The notes beneath the pieces were generated by a model, which ran no database searches, was not told where the DNA came from, and was given only the letters and a program-made list of their open reading frames with translations. Position numbers and translations under genes: made by a program. 64,000 bases of DNA from CAWGUU01 sp963825765 (lineage in GTDB: Bacteria; Actinomycetota; Acidimicrobiia; Acidimicrobiales; AC-14). The stretch spans positions 186,001-250,000 of the forward strand of contig CAWGUU010000003.1 in assembly GCA_963825765.1 (NCBI GenBank), in the 5' to 3' direction. Below are positions 8,205-20,100 of the stretch, in pieces (within the stretch, counting starts at the first letter, position 1; each line of letters starts with the position of its first letter).

Positions 8205-8902
8205 GGGACGACGGTAGCCGCGGCGTCCGGGAACAGCTCGCCCTGATCCAGCTCCCGGTAGAAGCGGGGGACGCCGGCCCAGGGCAGGTGGTCCATGAAG
8301 ACCCAGGCCCGCCGGTGGATCGCCGTCGGCCCCCACGCGCACAGGGCGGCCTTGTGCCGGGGGCACGGGTAGCCCTTGTTGAGCTCGAAGTCGTAGCCGG
8401 GATAGTGCTCGGCCTCGGCCCGCATGATCCTGTCCCTTGTCACCTTGGCCAGCACCGACGCGGTCGCGATCGACAGGCAGGAGGCGTCGCCCCGCACGAT
8501 CCGGGTGACGTGGCCGCCGCCGACGAAGTCCCACCGGCCGTCGACCAGCACCGCGTCGGGCGCGGCGGGCAGGCCCAGGCCCTCGATGGCCCGGCGGGCG
8601 GCCAGCCGCTGCGCCTCCGACATGCCGAGGTCGTCGCACTCCTGCTGACTGGCGTGGCCCACCGACCAGGTCTGGCACCACGCCGCCAGCCGGGGAAAGA
8701 GCCTCTCGCGCTCGGGTTCGGCCAGCATCTTGGAGTCCCTGACCTTGTAGACCCGGCGGTCCCGGGGGAGCACTGCAGCCCCCACCGACAGCGGGCCGGC
8801 CCACGACCCCCGTCCCACCTCGTCGACGCCCACCACCGTCTCGTGGCCCGTGTCCCACAGCGCCCGCTCGACGGCCAGGCTGGGAACGGTGCGCGGGCTC
8901 AT
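8201..8902 (-). CDS. rnhB: Ribonuclease HII
   Basis: Cuts RNA in RNA-DNA hybrids and starts removal of single ribonucleotides from DNA. 233 aa, normal length. The catalytic motif VGVDEVGRGSWAGPL gives Asp27 and Glu28; ASCLSIATASVLAKVTRD and HYPGYDFELNKGYP are the other family blocks. ATG at 8902 starts MSPRTVPSLAVE. It lies about 90 nt downstream of selD on the same strand, separated by a long hairpin that may end selD transcription. Confidence 0.95.
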   Translation of the reverse strand: MSPRTVPSLAVERALWDTGHETVVGVDEVGRGSWAGPLSVGAAVLPRDRRVYKVRDSKMLAEPERERLFPRLAAWCQTWSVGHASQQECDDLGMSEAQRLAARRAIEGLGLPAAPDAVLVDGRWDFVGGGHVTRIVRGDASCLSIATASVLAKVTRDRIMRAEAEHYPGYDFELNKGYPCPRHKAALCAWGPTAIHRRAWVFMDHLPWAGVPRFYRELDQGELFPDAAATVVP

Positions 8903-8925
8903 GCCGGGGCCGACGCTAACCCATC

Positions 8926-8968
8926 GAGTGTGCAAAAGACCGCAATATAGAGGGTTTTTTGCACACTC
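8926..8968. repeat. Intergenic hairpin, copy A
   Basis: Perfect 12-bp arms GAGTGTGCAAAA (8926-8937) and TTTTGCACACTC (8957-8968) around a 19-nt loop containing CGCAATATA. It lies between selD and rnhB. The same arm sequence recurs at 50114, and similar loops at 13055 and 50191. With A- and T-runs in the arms it could act as a two-way terminator. Confidence 0.85.
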
Positions 8969-8991
8969 ACCATGTATCTCCTGGCTTGTCG

Positions 8992-10011
8992 CTACAGCAG
9001 ACGTACCGCAGCCGGGCCCTCGGCGACCCGACCGATCGCCACGAAGCCGGCGCTCGCCAGGCCAGGGTCGCCGGCGGCGGCCGGGGTGACGGCAGCCAGC
9101 AGCCCCCCCGACGTCTGGGGGTCGTAGGCCAGGGCCTCGAGCGCGGCGGGCGACGCGTTCAGGACCTTGCCGGCGAGATGGGCGCGGTTGCGGGCGTCGC
9201 CGCCGGTGCGCACTCCGGCCTCCGCCGCGGCCAGGGCGCCGGCGTACAACGGCAGGGCGGCGGTGTCGACCTCGAGCCTGGCGGCGGAGCGCTCGGCCAT
9301 CTCCCAGGCGTGGCCGGCCAGCCCGAACCCGGTGACGTCGGTGACGGCGTGGGGTGCCTCGGCCAGCAGGGACAGGGCCTCGGCCGCGCCCCGGTTGAGG
9401 CGGCGCATGACGGCGATGGCGGCGGCCTTGTCGTCGGCGCCGCCGCCGGCCAGGAGGATCCCGGTGCCGACCGGTTTCGACAGCATGAGCACGTCGCCGG
9501 GCCGTGCGCCCGACTTGGTCCAGACCCGGTCGGGGTGGACCAGGCCCTGGACGGCGAGGCCGAAGATGGGCTCCTCCGAGCGGATGGTGTGCCCGCCGGC
9601 GACGGTGCCCCCGGCCTCGACGACGACCGCGGCCGCTGCGGTCAGGATGGCGGCAACCGCCTCGACCGGCATGCGCTCGGGGAAGGCGGAGATGTTGAGG
9701 GCCAGCACCACCCTGCCGCCCATGGCGAACACGTCGCTGCAGGCGTTGGCGGCGGCGATGGCGCCGAAGTCGGACGGGTCGTCGACCAGCGGGGGGAAGA
9801 AGTCCGTGGTCGACACCAGGGCGGCGTCGTCGGACAGGCGGTAGACGGCGGCGTCGTCGAACGGCGCCAGCCCCACCAGCAGCGACGGGTCGCCGCTCGC
9901 CGCCAGGGACCGGAGCAGGCCGGCAAGAGGGGCGGCGCCCCACTTGGCCGCGCACCCGCCACAGGTCGTCCACTCCGTCAACCTGATTGGAGCCGCGGCT
10001 GTGTCGGTCAT
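8992..10011 (-). CDS. selD: Selenide, water dikinase (selenophosphate synthase)
   Basis: Makes selenophosphate from selenide and ATP. 339 aa with the catalytic N-terminus TTCGGCAAKWG: Cys20 and Lys23 keep the Cys-x-x-Lys spacing of E. coli Cys17/Lys20; the residue is Cys, not Sec. Further blocks: STTDFFPPLVDDPSDFGAIA, SDVFAMGGRVVLALNIS, AGGHTIRSEEPIFGLAV, DVTGFGLAGHAWEMA and PQTSGGLL. cutA lies 24 nt upstream on the same strand, so they may be one transcript. No selA, selB or tRNA-Sec gene is in the window, so where the selenophosphate goes cannot be told. Confidence 0.93.
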   Translation of the reverse strand: MTDTAAAPIRLTEWTTCGGCAAKWGAAPLAGLLRSLAASGDPSLLVGLAPFDDAAVYRLSDDAALVSTTDFFPPLVDDPSDFGAIAAANACSDVFAMGGRVVLALNISAFPERMPVEAVAAILTAAAAVVVEAGGTVAGGHTIRSEEPIFGLAVQGLVHPDRVWTKSGARPGDVLMLSKPVGTGILLAGGGADDKAAAIAVMRRLNRGAAEALSLLAEAPHAVTDVTGFGLAGHAWEMAERSAARLEVDTAALPLYAGALAAAEAGVRTGGDARNRAHLAGKVLNASPAALEALAYDPQTSGGLLAAVTPAAAGDPGLASAGFVAIGRVAEGPAAVRLL

Positions 10012-10035
10012 CGGGCCAGTATCACCCAGCCCCGA

Positions 10036-10362
10036 TCACATCCGAGTCGTGGTTTCCTGCTCGACCCACCGCAGGTAGGGCTCGCTCCCCATCGCCACCG
10101 GCACGGCGACGATCTCGGGCACGTCGTAGCTGTGCAGCTCCCGGATGGTCGCCTCCAGCTGCGGGTACCGGGACGCCGTCGTCTTGGCCAGGCACAGCCA
10201 CTCCTGGGTCACCTGGACGGCGCCCTCCCACCAGTACCGGCTCTCGATGGGCCCGACGACCTGGACACAGGCGGCCAGTCGGGCCTCGACCAGCGCCCGG
10301 GAAATGACGTCGGCCTCCTCGCGCGACGCCGTCGTGGTCACCACCTGCAGGAACGTCTCCAT
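10036..10362 (-). CDS. cutA: CutA1 divalent-cation tolerance family protein
   Basis: 108-aa trimeric CutA1-fold protein. Family pattern is clear: VVTTTASREEADVISRALVE, RLAACVQVVGPIESRYWWEG, LCLAKTT, and the C-terminal SYDVPEIVAVPVAMGSEPYL. Real physiological role in the family is unsettled. ATG 10362 is chosen because METFLQVVTT begins at the family start. Divergent from the mannosidase gene, with 61 bp between starts. Confidence 0.9.
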   Translation of the reverse strand: METFLQVVTTTASREEADVISRALVEARLAACVQVVGPIESRYWWEGAVQVTQEWLCLAKTTASRYPQLEATIRELHSYDVPEIVAVPVAMGSEPYLRWVEQETTTRM

Positions 10363-10423
10363 GGCGGCGACCCTACGCGGGTATCCGCCGTCGCTGGGCG
10401 GCGTGGGCCTAGCCTCTCCGGCC

Positions 10424-13051
10424 GTGGCTCGTACCGTCGCCATCGTTCCGCACACCCACTGGGATCGGGAGTGGTACCAGCCCTTCCGGACGTTCCAGCT
10501 GCGCCTGGTGGAGGTGCTCGACGACCTCCTCGACCTCCTCGAGGCCGACCCGTCGATCTCCCACTTCCTGCTCGACGGCCAGATGGCGATGGTCGACGAC
10601 TACCTGGCGGTGCGGCCCGAGTCGGAGGCGCGGCTGCGGCGGCTAGCGGGAAGCGGACGGGTCGACGTCGGCCCGTGGTACGTGCTGGCCGACGAGTTCC
10701 TCGTGTCCGGCGAGACGCTGATCCGCAACCTGCAGATGGGCCTCGAGCGGGCGACGGCGTTCGGCGGGGCCATGGAGGTCGGCTACCTGCCCGACATGTT
10801 CGGTCACGTGGCCCAGATGCCCCAGCTCCTGCGCCTGGCCGGCTTCGAGCACGCCGTCGTGTGGCGGGGCGTGCCTGCCGCGGTCGACCGCACCGCCTTC
10901 TGGTGGCAGGCGCCCGACGGGTCGACGGTGAGGGCCGAGTACCTGCCCACCGGCTACGGCAACGGCGCTGCGGTACCCGACGACGCCAAGGCCTTCCTCG
11001 GCCGCGTCCGCGCCCACGAGGCCGCGCTGGGCGGGCTCCTGCCCTCCACCGCCCCCCTGCTGTGGATGAACGGCGAGGACCACGCCGCCGCCCAGCCCGG
11101 GCTGGGCCGGGTGGTGGGCGAGGCCAACGCGCTCACCACCGACCACCGCCTGGAGATCACGTCCCTCCCCCGCTACTTGGCCAGCGCCCCCGCCGTCGAC
11201 CTGCCGTCGTGGCCGGGGGAGCTGCGGTCGGGCGCCAGGGCCAACCTGCTGATGGGTGTGGCATCGAACCGCGTCGACGTCAAGCAGGCCGCGGCCCGGG
11301 CCGAGCGGGCGCTGGAGCGGATGGCCGAGCCGCTGTCGGCCCTGTTCGTCGAGCCCCACCGGTGGCCTTCCGCCCAGCTGCGCCTGGCCTGGACCGACGT
11401 CGTCCTCGACGCCGCCCACGACGCTGTCTGCGCCTGCTCCGCCGACGAGGTGGTCGACGCGGTGCTGGTCCGCTACGCCGAGGCCGCCCAGATCGCCGAC
11501 GGGCTGGCGGCCCGCGCCCTCGTCGAGCTGGGCTCGACGGTGTCGGCGAGCGGTCCCGTGGTGGTCAACCCGTCGGCGCGCCCTCGCAGCGGGCTGGTGG
11601 AGCTCGTCCTCGACGGCATCGGGGAGGAGGACGGCGGCCAGGTGGTCGGCGGCAGGTCGGGTTCGGCGTCCGAGAGGGCGGTGCCGGGAGGCGACGTCGC
11701 CACCGTCCTCGGACAGATCCGCAACGACGAGCTGGCCTGGGGTGGCGACATCGTGGCCGTCGAGGTGAGCGACGACGAGTCGGGCCTCGACCTCGTCGTG
11801 CGCACCGGAGTGCCTTCCGGGCCCATCGCCATGGTGACGGCGGAGCTCGCCGACGCCACCGCCCGGTCCGGCGCCCGCCGGCGCGACACCGTCCACCTGA
11901 GGATCGAGCACGCCCCCTACCGGCGGGTGCTGGTCCGGGCCGAGGACGTCCCCGGCTTCGGCTGGTCGGCGTGGTCACCGGCCAAGGCGTCGTCCCCCGG
12001 CGTGCGGGTGGTCGACGACACGCTCGCCAACGGGCTGGTCACGGTGGAGGTCGACCCCCTGGAGGGCACGTTCTCCCTCGACGGCCTGGCCGGTCTGGAC
12101 CTCCTGGTCGACGACGGCGACGCCGGGGACACGTACAACTACTCGCCACCCGAGCTCGACGTGGCCGTCGACAGCCCGACGGAGGTGACGGTCCACGTCG
12201 AGGAGTACGGCCCCCTTCGCGCCGCGATAGGCATCGTGCGCACATTCGAGTGGCCCGAACGGCTCGATGCCGGGCGGGAGCGGGTGGGCCAGCGATCGGT
12301 CGACGTGGTCACCCGGCTCGAGCTGCGGGCCGGCGAGCGCCTGGTCAGGGTCACCACCAGCTTCGACAACCCCTGCCGCGACCATCGGCTGCGGGCGTGG
12401 TTCCCACTGCCGACGCCGGCCACCTCCACCCGCGCCGAGTGCGCGTTCGCCGTCGTGGAGCGGGGCATGGAAGCCGAGGGAGGTCCCACCGAGCGGGGCC
12501 TGCCCACCTTCCCGTCCCGGCGCTTCGTCTCCGCCGGCGGTCTCACGGTGGTGCACGAGGGGCTGCTCGAGTACGAGCTGGTCGACGACGGCAAGGCGCT
12601 GGCCCTCACCCTCATGCGCAGCGTGGGCGTCCTGTCGGGCACCCGCCTGATCTACCGGCCCCATCCGGCCGGGCCGCCGCTGCCGGTCACGGGCGCCCAG
12701 ATGAAGGGGCCCCGGGTCGCCCGCTACGCCCTCGCCGTGGGCGACGAGGATCCCTACGCCCTCGCCGACGACGCCTTCCTTCCCCTCGCCGCCGTCACCG
12801 GCTCGGGCTACGGGCCCCGGCCCGCCACCGGGTCGGCACTGCGGGTCACCGGCGCCGAGGTGTCGGCGCTGCGGCGCACCGACGCCGGCCGGCTGGAGCT
12901 GCGGGTGTTCAACCCCACCGCCGAGACCGCCACCGTCGACCTCGACGGGCGGTCCGGCTGGCTGGTCGACCTGCGCGACAGGCCCCTGAGCCGCTTCGAC
13001 GGGGCGTTCGAGCTGAAGCCATGGGCGATCGCCACGATGCACCTCGACTGA
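10424..13051 (+). CDS. GH38 alpha-mannosidase
   Basis: 875-aa glycoside hydrolase family 38 enzyme that removes alpha-linked mannose. Starts at GTG 10424 with ARTVAIVPHTHWDREWYQPF, the zinc-site HTHWDREW signature. WYVLADEFLVSGETLIRNL and GYLPDMFGHVAQMPQLLRLA follow, the latter with the Asp nucleophile and zinc ligands. LWMNGEDHAAAQPGLG, a central helical domain around residues 280-370, and the large C-terminal beta domain complete the fold. No signal peptide, so it is cytoplasmic. Other GH38 substrates such as mannosylglycerate derivatives are possible. It is followed by a 17-bp-arm hairpin shared with the convergent argS. Confidence 0.9.
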   Translation: MARTVAIVPHTHWDREWYQPFRTFQLRLVEVLDDLLDLLEADPSISHFLLDGQMAMVDDYLAVRPESEARLRRLAGSGRVDVGPWYVLADEFLVSGETLIRNLQMGLERATAFGGAMEVGYLPDMFGHVAQMPQLLRLAGFEHAVVWRGVPAAVDRTAFWWQAPDGSTVRAEYLPTGYGNGAAVPDDAKAFLGRVRAHEAALGGLLPSTAPLLWMNGEDHAAAQPGLGRVVGEANALTTDHRLEITSLPRYLASAPAVDLPSWPGELRSGARANLLMGVASNRVDVKQAAARAERALERMAEPLSALFVEPHRWPSAQLRLAWTDVVLDAAHDAVCACSADEVVDAVLVRYAEAAQIADGLAARALVELGSTVSASGPVVVNPSARPRSGLVELVLDGIGEEDGGQVVGGRSGSASERAVPGGDVATVLGQIRNDELAWGGDIVAVEVSDDESGLDLVVRTGVPSGPIAMVTAELADATARSGARRRDTVHLRIEHAPYRRVLVRAEDVPGFGWSAWSPAKASSPGVRVVDDTLANGLVTVEVDPLEGTFSLDGLAGLDLLVDDGDAGDTYNYSPPELDVAVDSPTEVTVHVEEYGPLRAAIGIVRTFEWPERLDAGRERVGQRSVDVVTRLELRAGERLVRVTTSFDNPCRDHRLRAWFPLPTPATSTRAECAFAVVERGMEAEGGPTERGLPTFPSRRFVSAGGLTVVHEGLLEYELVDDGKALALTLMRSVGVLSGTRLIYRPHPAGPPLPVTGAQMKGPRVARYALAVGDEDPYALADDAFLPLAAVTGSGYGPRPATGSALRVTGAEVSALRRTDAGRLELRVFNPTAETATVDLDGRSGWLVDLRDRPLSRFDGAFELKPWAIATMHLD

Positions 13052-13054
13052 GAC

Positions 13055-13114
13055 CCGGTTTTCTGCTCGCGCAATTCCCGCATATAGGCGGTCAAATCGC
13101 GAGCAGAAAACCGG
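13055..13114. repeat. Intergenic hairpin between mannosidase gene and argS, copy D
   Basis: Perfect 17-bp arms CCGGTTTTCTGCTCGCG (13055-13071) and its complement (13098-13114) with a 26-nt loop that includes CCCGCATATAGGCGG. It fills the gap between two converging genes. The loop core CGCATATA is shared with the hairpins at 8926 and 50114 although the arms differ. Likely a two-way transcription terminator. Confidence 0.9.
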
Positions 13115-14839
<1,725 letters not shown>

Positions 14840-14927
14840 GCGGCCAAGCTACGCGAGGGCTCGATTTACGGTCGGAGCATCGGCCGCGGCGGTCGCTCGC
14901 GGCGTCCGTTCTGGACGAGGAGGATCG

Positions 14928-15017
14928 ATGCGAGTAACCGGCATCAATGCCAACCTTCCGGTCGCCGACATCGCCGCTGCCCGTGACTTCGACACCGACT
15001 ACCTCGCAACATGGTGA
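14928..15017 (+). pseudogene. Remnant of a VOC/glyoxalase family gene (N-terminal 29 codons)
   Basis: Starts ATG with a ribosome site (GAGGAG) and reads MRVTGINANLPVADIAAARD, the typical first strand and helix of VOC-fold proteins, then DFDTDYLATW and a stop where homologs would go on with DFYTDYLGL and about 90 more residues. Nothing downstream continues the fold before the next gene at 15091. It looks like the 5' end of a gene whose remainder was deleted. Confidence 0.65.
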
Positions 15018-15090
15018 GCCACAGCGACGAGTAGGTATACCTGCCCGCAGGCGACACATCGGCGAGGATCAGGCCGATGAAGATGCGGTT

Positions 15091-16209
15091 GTGACCGCCG
15101 AGGTTCTCGACGCACGCGCCCTGGGGCGCGCCACCCTCGCCCGCCAGCTCCTGCTGCGCCGGTCCGAGCTGTCGCCCCTCGACGCCGTCCGGCACCTGGT
15201 CGGGATGCAGGCCCAGGTCCCCCTCAATCCCTACCTCGGGCTGTGGTCGCGGCTCGACGGCTTCCAGCCCGACGACCTGGGCCGGCTGCTGGTCGATCGC
15301 GAGGTCGTCCGCATCGTCGTCATGCGGGGAACGATCCACCTGGTCACCGCCGACGACGGCCTGCTGCTCCGTCCCCTCGTGCAACCGGTGCTCGACGCCG
15401 AGCTGGCCCGCCACCCCGACTTCGGGCCCTCCCTGCGGGGCGTCGACATGGAACCCGTCCTGGCCTTCGCCCGCCCGCTGCTGGCCGCGCAGCCCCACAC
15501 CGGCAGGCAGCTGCGGGCGGCGCTGGCCGAGCGCTTCCCCGACCTCCACGCCGCCGCCCTCGCCTACGCCTGCCGCAACCTGCTGGCCTTCGTGCAGGTG
15601 CCGCCCCGCGGCGTGTGGGGCCGGTCGGCCCAGGTCACGTCCACGACCGCCGAGGCATGGCTGGGCCGGCCCCTGGTCGCGTCCCCGTCGATCGACGAGG
15701 TCGTCGTGCGCTACCTGGGCGCGTTCGGGCCGGCCACCGTCGCCGACGTCGCCAGCTGGTGCCGGCTGACCGGCATGCGGGAGGTGCTCGAGCGGCTGCG
15801 CCCGAGACTGCGCACTTTCCGCGACGAGCGCGGCCGGGAGCTGTTCGACCTCCCCGACGCCCCCCGGCCCGACCCCGACACGCCGGCGCCGCCACGGTTC
15901 CTGCCCGAGTACGACAACGTCGTGCTGTCACACGCCGACCGCAGCCGCATCATCCCCATCGCACTACGCGACCGCGACCTGACGGGCGTGGGCAAGGTCC
16001 AGGGATCGGTGCTGTCCGACGGGTCGCTGTGCGGCGTCTGGCGCGTCGACACCGACTCGGCGAGCGGCGCGAAGACCCTTGTGGTCACCCATGTGGTCCC
16101 TCTCGGCTCCGACGCCACCGACGACCTGAACGAGGAGGGCCTCGCCATGGTCCGGTTCCTGGAGCCGGGCGCCACCACCTACGACGTGCGTCTGGTCGCA
16201 GTCGCCTGA
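15091..16209 (+). CDS. Winged helix DNA-binding domain protein (PF06224, YcaQ/AlkX-like)
   Basis: 372-aa member of the family that includes the crosslink glycosylase YcaQ and the actinobacterial winged-helix proteins related to AlkX. Seen: ARALGRATLARQLLLRR at the N-terminus, the QAQ block LVGMQAQVPLNPYLGLWSRL, VVRIVVMRGTIHLVTADDG, FGPATVADVASWCRLT and FLPEYDNVVLSHADRSRI. The QAQV-type motif is the glycosylase signature of the family, but activity here is not proven. The GTG at 15091 is chosen because VTAEVLDARALGRATLARQL fits the family start; the open frame extends upstream over non-homologous sequence. Confidence 0.85.
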   Translation: MTAEVLDARALGRATLARQLLLRRSELSPLDAVRHLVGMQAQVPLNPYLGLWSRLDGFQPDDLGRLLVDREVVRIVVMRGTIHLVTADDGLLLRPLVQPVLDAELARHPDFGPSLRGVDMEPVLAFARPLLAAQPHTGRQLRAALAERFPDLHAAALAYACRNLLAFVQVPPRGVWGRSAQVTSTTAEAWLGRPLVASPSIDEVVVRYLGAFGPATVADVASWCRLTGMREVLERLRPRLRTFRDERGRELFDLPDAPRPDPDTPAPPRFLPEYDNVVLSHADRSRIIPIALRDRDLTGVGKVQGSVLSDGSLCGVWRVDTDSASGAKTLVVTHVVPLGSDATDDLNEEGLAMVRFLEPGATTYDVRLVAVA

Positions 16210-16219
16210 CCCAATCCTG

Positions 16220-17065
16220 TCACCAGAGCCTTACCAGGGCCGGCTTCAGCTCGGGGACGCCCGACAGGTCGATGAGGAAGTCGTCCTCCAGGACGCCGAG
16301 CAGCTCGCCGGGCGTCTGCACCACCCTCCGCACCGATTCGGCGCCGATCTGGTGGACGGTCAGCTCGCGGCCCCGCAGGGCGTAACGCCGGCCATCCGTG
16401 GCCGGGCGCGACGCCATCAGCCCGGTGACGAAGTGCGACCCGACCGACGTCGAGATACGGCGGTTGGCGGCCTCGTAGACGGCCAGGGTCTGTGGTTCCA
16501 GCCCGAAGCGGTACAGGGTCCGCCAGTCGTCGGCCACCTTGGCCTGCACGAGGAAGTCCCCGCCGTCGGCCGTCAGCCGGAAGGGCTCGTGGGGCGTGGC
16601 CTGCTCGACCCCGGGCTGCAGCCGGAGCGGCCCAGTGGGCGTGAGCCCCCCGAACCCGACGTCAGCCACATAGGGGCCCTCCGCCACATCGGGGCCCTCC
16701 GCAAGCGCGACCCGCACGAGCATGTGGCTCGGCGCCGGCGGCGGCCCCGGCGGCCGGTTCCACAGCACGCTGGCCACCAGCCCCGCGGTGCGGTAGCCGA
16801 GCGCCCCGAGGGCATGGGCCAGCAGGGTGTTGTGCTCGAAGCAGTACCCGCCGCGCCCGCCCGCCACCAGCTTCGCCTCCAACGAAGCCATATCCAGGCG
16901 CACCGGCCGGCGCAGGAACGGGTCGATGTTCTCGAAGGCGATGCTCCTGCTGTGGCGCAGGACGATCTCCGCCAACGTGACGAGCGTGGGGCGTCGGTCG
17001 CCGTCGTAGCCGAGACGGGCCAGGTAGGCATCGAGGTCGAACGCGGGCGCGGCGGCGTCGGTCAT
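16220..17065 (-). CDS. Arylamine N-acetyltransferase
   Basis: 281-aa NAT that moves the acetyl group of acetyl-CoA to arylamines or hydrazines. Catalytic Cys75 is in VAGGRGGYCFEHN, followed by HMLVRVAL with the catalytic-type His and VADVGFGG with the Asp, completing the Cys-His-Asp triad. The N-terminal helix bundle FDLDAYLARLGYDG and IAFENIDPFL are typical. ATG 17065 chosen; an ATG three codons upstream (17074) is possible. Convergent with the winged-helix gene (10-nt gap) and divergent from the AfsR-type regulator. Confidence 0.92.
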   Translation of the reverse strand: MTDAAAPAFDLDAYLARLGYDGDRRPTLVTLAEIVLRHSRSIAFENIDPFLRRPVRLDMASLEAKLVAGGRGGYCFEHNTLLAHALGALGYRTAGLVASVLWNRPPGPPPAPSHMLVRVALAEGPDVAEGPYVADVGFGGLTPTGPLRLQPGVEQATPHEPFRLTADGGDFLVQAKVADDWRTLYRFGLEPQTLAVYEAANRRISTSVGSHFVTGLMASRPATDGRRYALRGRELTVHQIGAESVRRVVQTPGELLGVLEDDFLIDLSGVPELKPALVRLW

Positions 17066-17180
17066 CCCCGACATCGCTAGCACCGCCCGCGGCCCCGGGT
17101 TCAGCGGTCCGGCGGGTGCCCCCGAGTACGATTCCGGCATTGGCGACGCCGCGGCTGTCACACATCCTGGACTGGGCCAG

Positions 17181-20100
17181 GTGGTGAGCACCGAGCCCGA
17201 GGAGCGCCCAACGCTGGCGTTCGGGCTGTTGGGCCCGCTGCTCGTCGAGGCGGCCGGCCGGCGCGTCGAGCTGAGCGGCTCCCGCACCAAAGCCCTCCTC
17301 GCCATCCTGCTGGCCCACGCCAACAGCGTGGTCTCCGCCGACCGCCTGATCGACGACCTGTGGGCGGGCCAGCCCACGCCCGGGGCGACGGCGACGCTGC
17401 AGGGCTACGTGTCAGACCTCCGGCGGGCGCTGACCGACGCCTTGGGCCAACCGGCGCCGGTGGTCACCCGCCGCCCCGGCTACCTGCTCCGGGTCGAGCC
17501 CGACCAGCTCGACGTGCTGCGCTTCGAGCGGCTGGTGGGCGCGGCCAGGGCGTCGGATCGCGGGCAGGCCACCGCCAGGGCCAACCTCCTCCGCCAGGCC
17601 CTCGCCCTGTGGCGGGGCCCGGCGCTGGCCGACTTCGCCGGAGAAGACTTCGCCCGGCCCATCGCCGCCCGCCTGGAGGAGTCCCGGCTGTGGGCCCTGG
17701 AGGAACGGGTGGAGGCCGAGCTCGGCACCGGCTGCCATGCCGAGCTGGTCACCGAGCTCGGCGCCCTGGCCGAGGAACACCCGCTCCGGGAACGGCTCTG
17801 GGGCCAGCTGATGCTGGCGCTGTACCGCTGCGGCCGCCAGGCCGAGGCCCTCCGCACCTACCAGACCCTCCGCCGGCACCTGGGCGAGGAGCTGGCCATC
17901 GACCCCAGCCCCGCCCTCCGACGCCTCGAGCACGCCATCCTCACCCAGGACCCGTCCCTCGAGGTGGAAACCGGGCCGCCGTCGCCCGTCGAGCCGGCGG
18001 CCGCGCCTTCGGCGCAGGTGGCCCGGCCGGAGCGCCCGCGGCACAACCTCCCGGTCAACCTGACCCGGTTCGTCGGGCGGGCGCGCGAGCTGCAGGAGAC
18101 GCGCGAGCTGCTGTCCGGCACCCGGCTGCTCACCCTCGCCGGCAGCAGTGGGAGCGGGAAGACGAGGCTGGCCAAGGAGCTGGTCGCCGCCGACGCCGCC
18201 CAGTGGCAGGACGGAGTCTTCTTCGTCGACCTCTCGGCCCTGTACAAGCCGGAGCTGGTCCCTGCCGCGGTGGCGACGTCGATGGGGCTCACGGGGCCGG
18301 GCGCGGATGCCCAGTCGCTGTGCGAGCACATCGGCGATTCGCAGACGCTGCTGTTGCTCGACAACTGCGAGCACCTCGTCGACGCCTGCGCCGAGCTGGT
18401 CGAGTCCGTGCTGACGAGCTGCCCGGAGACGACGGTGCTGGCGACCAGCCAGGAGGAGCTGCGCATCGCGTCGGAGACGGTGTGGCGTGTCCCGCCCCTG
18501 AGCCTTCCCGGGGCCGCCGGGGCCCCCCAGCCGGAGCAGTTCCTCGCCTCCGAGGCGGTGCAGCTGTTCCTCGACCGGGCGTCCTCGCCGGAGCTGGCCG
18601 AGGACCCATCGGCGCTGGAGGCCATCGCCCACATCTGCCGGCGGCTCGACGGCATCCCGCTGGCCATAGAGCTGGCTGCCAGCCTGGTCACCGTCCTGCC
18701 CCTCGAGGAGATCGTGCGCCGGCTCGACGACCGACTCGCCCTTCTCACCAGAACCCACCGCCGGGCCATCTCCCGGCACCGCACCCTGCGGGCGGCCATC
18801 GACTGGAGCTACGAGCTGCTCGAGCCGTCCGAGCGTGAGCTGTTCGAGCGACTGTCGGTGTTCGTGGGCCAGTTCGGCCTGGAAGCGGCCCAGGCGGCGG
18901 CGGGCGAGGGCGACTTCCTTGCCGACCTGTCGGCCCTGGTCAGCAAGTCGATGGTCGCCACCGTGCCAGGCCCCGGTGGGTCCCGGCGGTACCAGCTCCT
19001 CGACAGCCTCCGCCTCTACGCCCTCGAACGCCTGCGGGCCGCCGACAGGGAGGACGATGCCCGCCGGCGCCACGCCGCCTACTACGGGTCGTTCGCGGTG
19101 GCGGCCGACGCCCAGCTGCACGGGCCGAACGGCGTCGACTCGTCGATGCGGGTGATCACGGAGCTGCCCAACATCCGCGCCGCGCTCGAGTGGTCGTTCA
19201 CCGAGGGCGACATCGAGGCGGGCGTGCGGCTGGCCGGCGCCCTGCGTAGCTCGTACTTCGGGCGGATGGGCCAGCTGGTCCAGGTGCGGGCGTGGATCGA
19301 GCTGGCGCTGGGCATGGGCGAACGGCTCTCGCTCCCGCTTCGCCTCAAGGCCCTGACGGCCGCCACCACCCTCGCCTCCACAGAGGGGGACTACCGGTGG
19401 GGGTCAACGGTCGGCGACGAGGCAGTGGCCCTCGCCGAGGAGCTCGACGACCCCCACGAGCTGGCCTTCGCCCTCCTGGGCCGCGGAGCCATCGCGGTCT
19501 TCGAGGGCCGCGCCGGTCAGGCCGTCGGGCTGTTGGAACGCAGCCTGGCGTACTGCGAGGAGATCGGCGACGCGTGGACCAAGGCCTCGGCCCTCACGTT
19601 CCTCGGGATCGCCGCCAGGCGGTCGGGCGACTCCCACCTGGCCCGCAGCCAACTCTTGGAAGCCCTTACGATCTTCAGGGGTCTCCACGACGAATACTCC
19701 GAGGTCTCGCCCCTCGTGCAGCTGGCACTCGTCGCCCAGCAACTCGGCGACCTGGACGAGGCCATCCGATCCTGCAGCGAGGGCATCGAGCTGTCCCGGC
19801 GACTCGGCGATCGGCAGATGATCCACGGTGCACTGTGCATCGGCGGGCTCCTGGAGCTGGCACGAGGGCAACCGGAGCGGGCGCGCGAGCTCCTGCTCGG
19901 CAGCCTGAGGGCCGGTCGGGGCCTGGAGCATCACCTGTTCGTGGCGCTGGCCGTCGAGGGGTTCGCCGTGCTCGCCCAGCTCGAGCGCCGCGACGCCGAC
20001 GGCGCCCGCCTCTGGGGGTACGCGGACGAGCTGCGCCTGGCCAGGGCGATGCCCATGGTCGGCGACCGGCTCGCCAGGTGGGAGCGCCTGCTCGCCCAGG

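Noticed and set aside
15018..15090. Minus-strand frame LADVSPAGRYTYSSLWLTML as a membrane gene fragment
   Set aside because: Only about 30 hydrophobic codons in the frame opposite the winged-helix gene; no start or family match.
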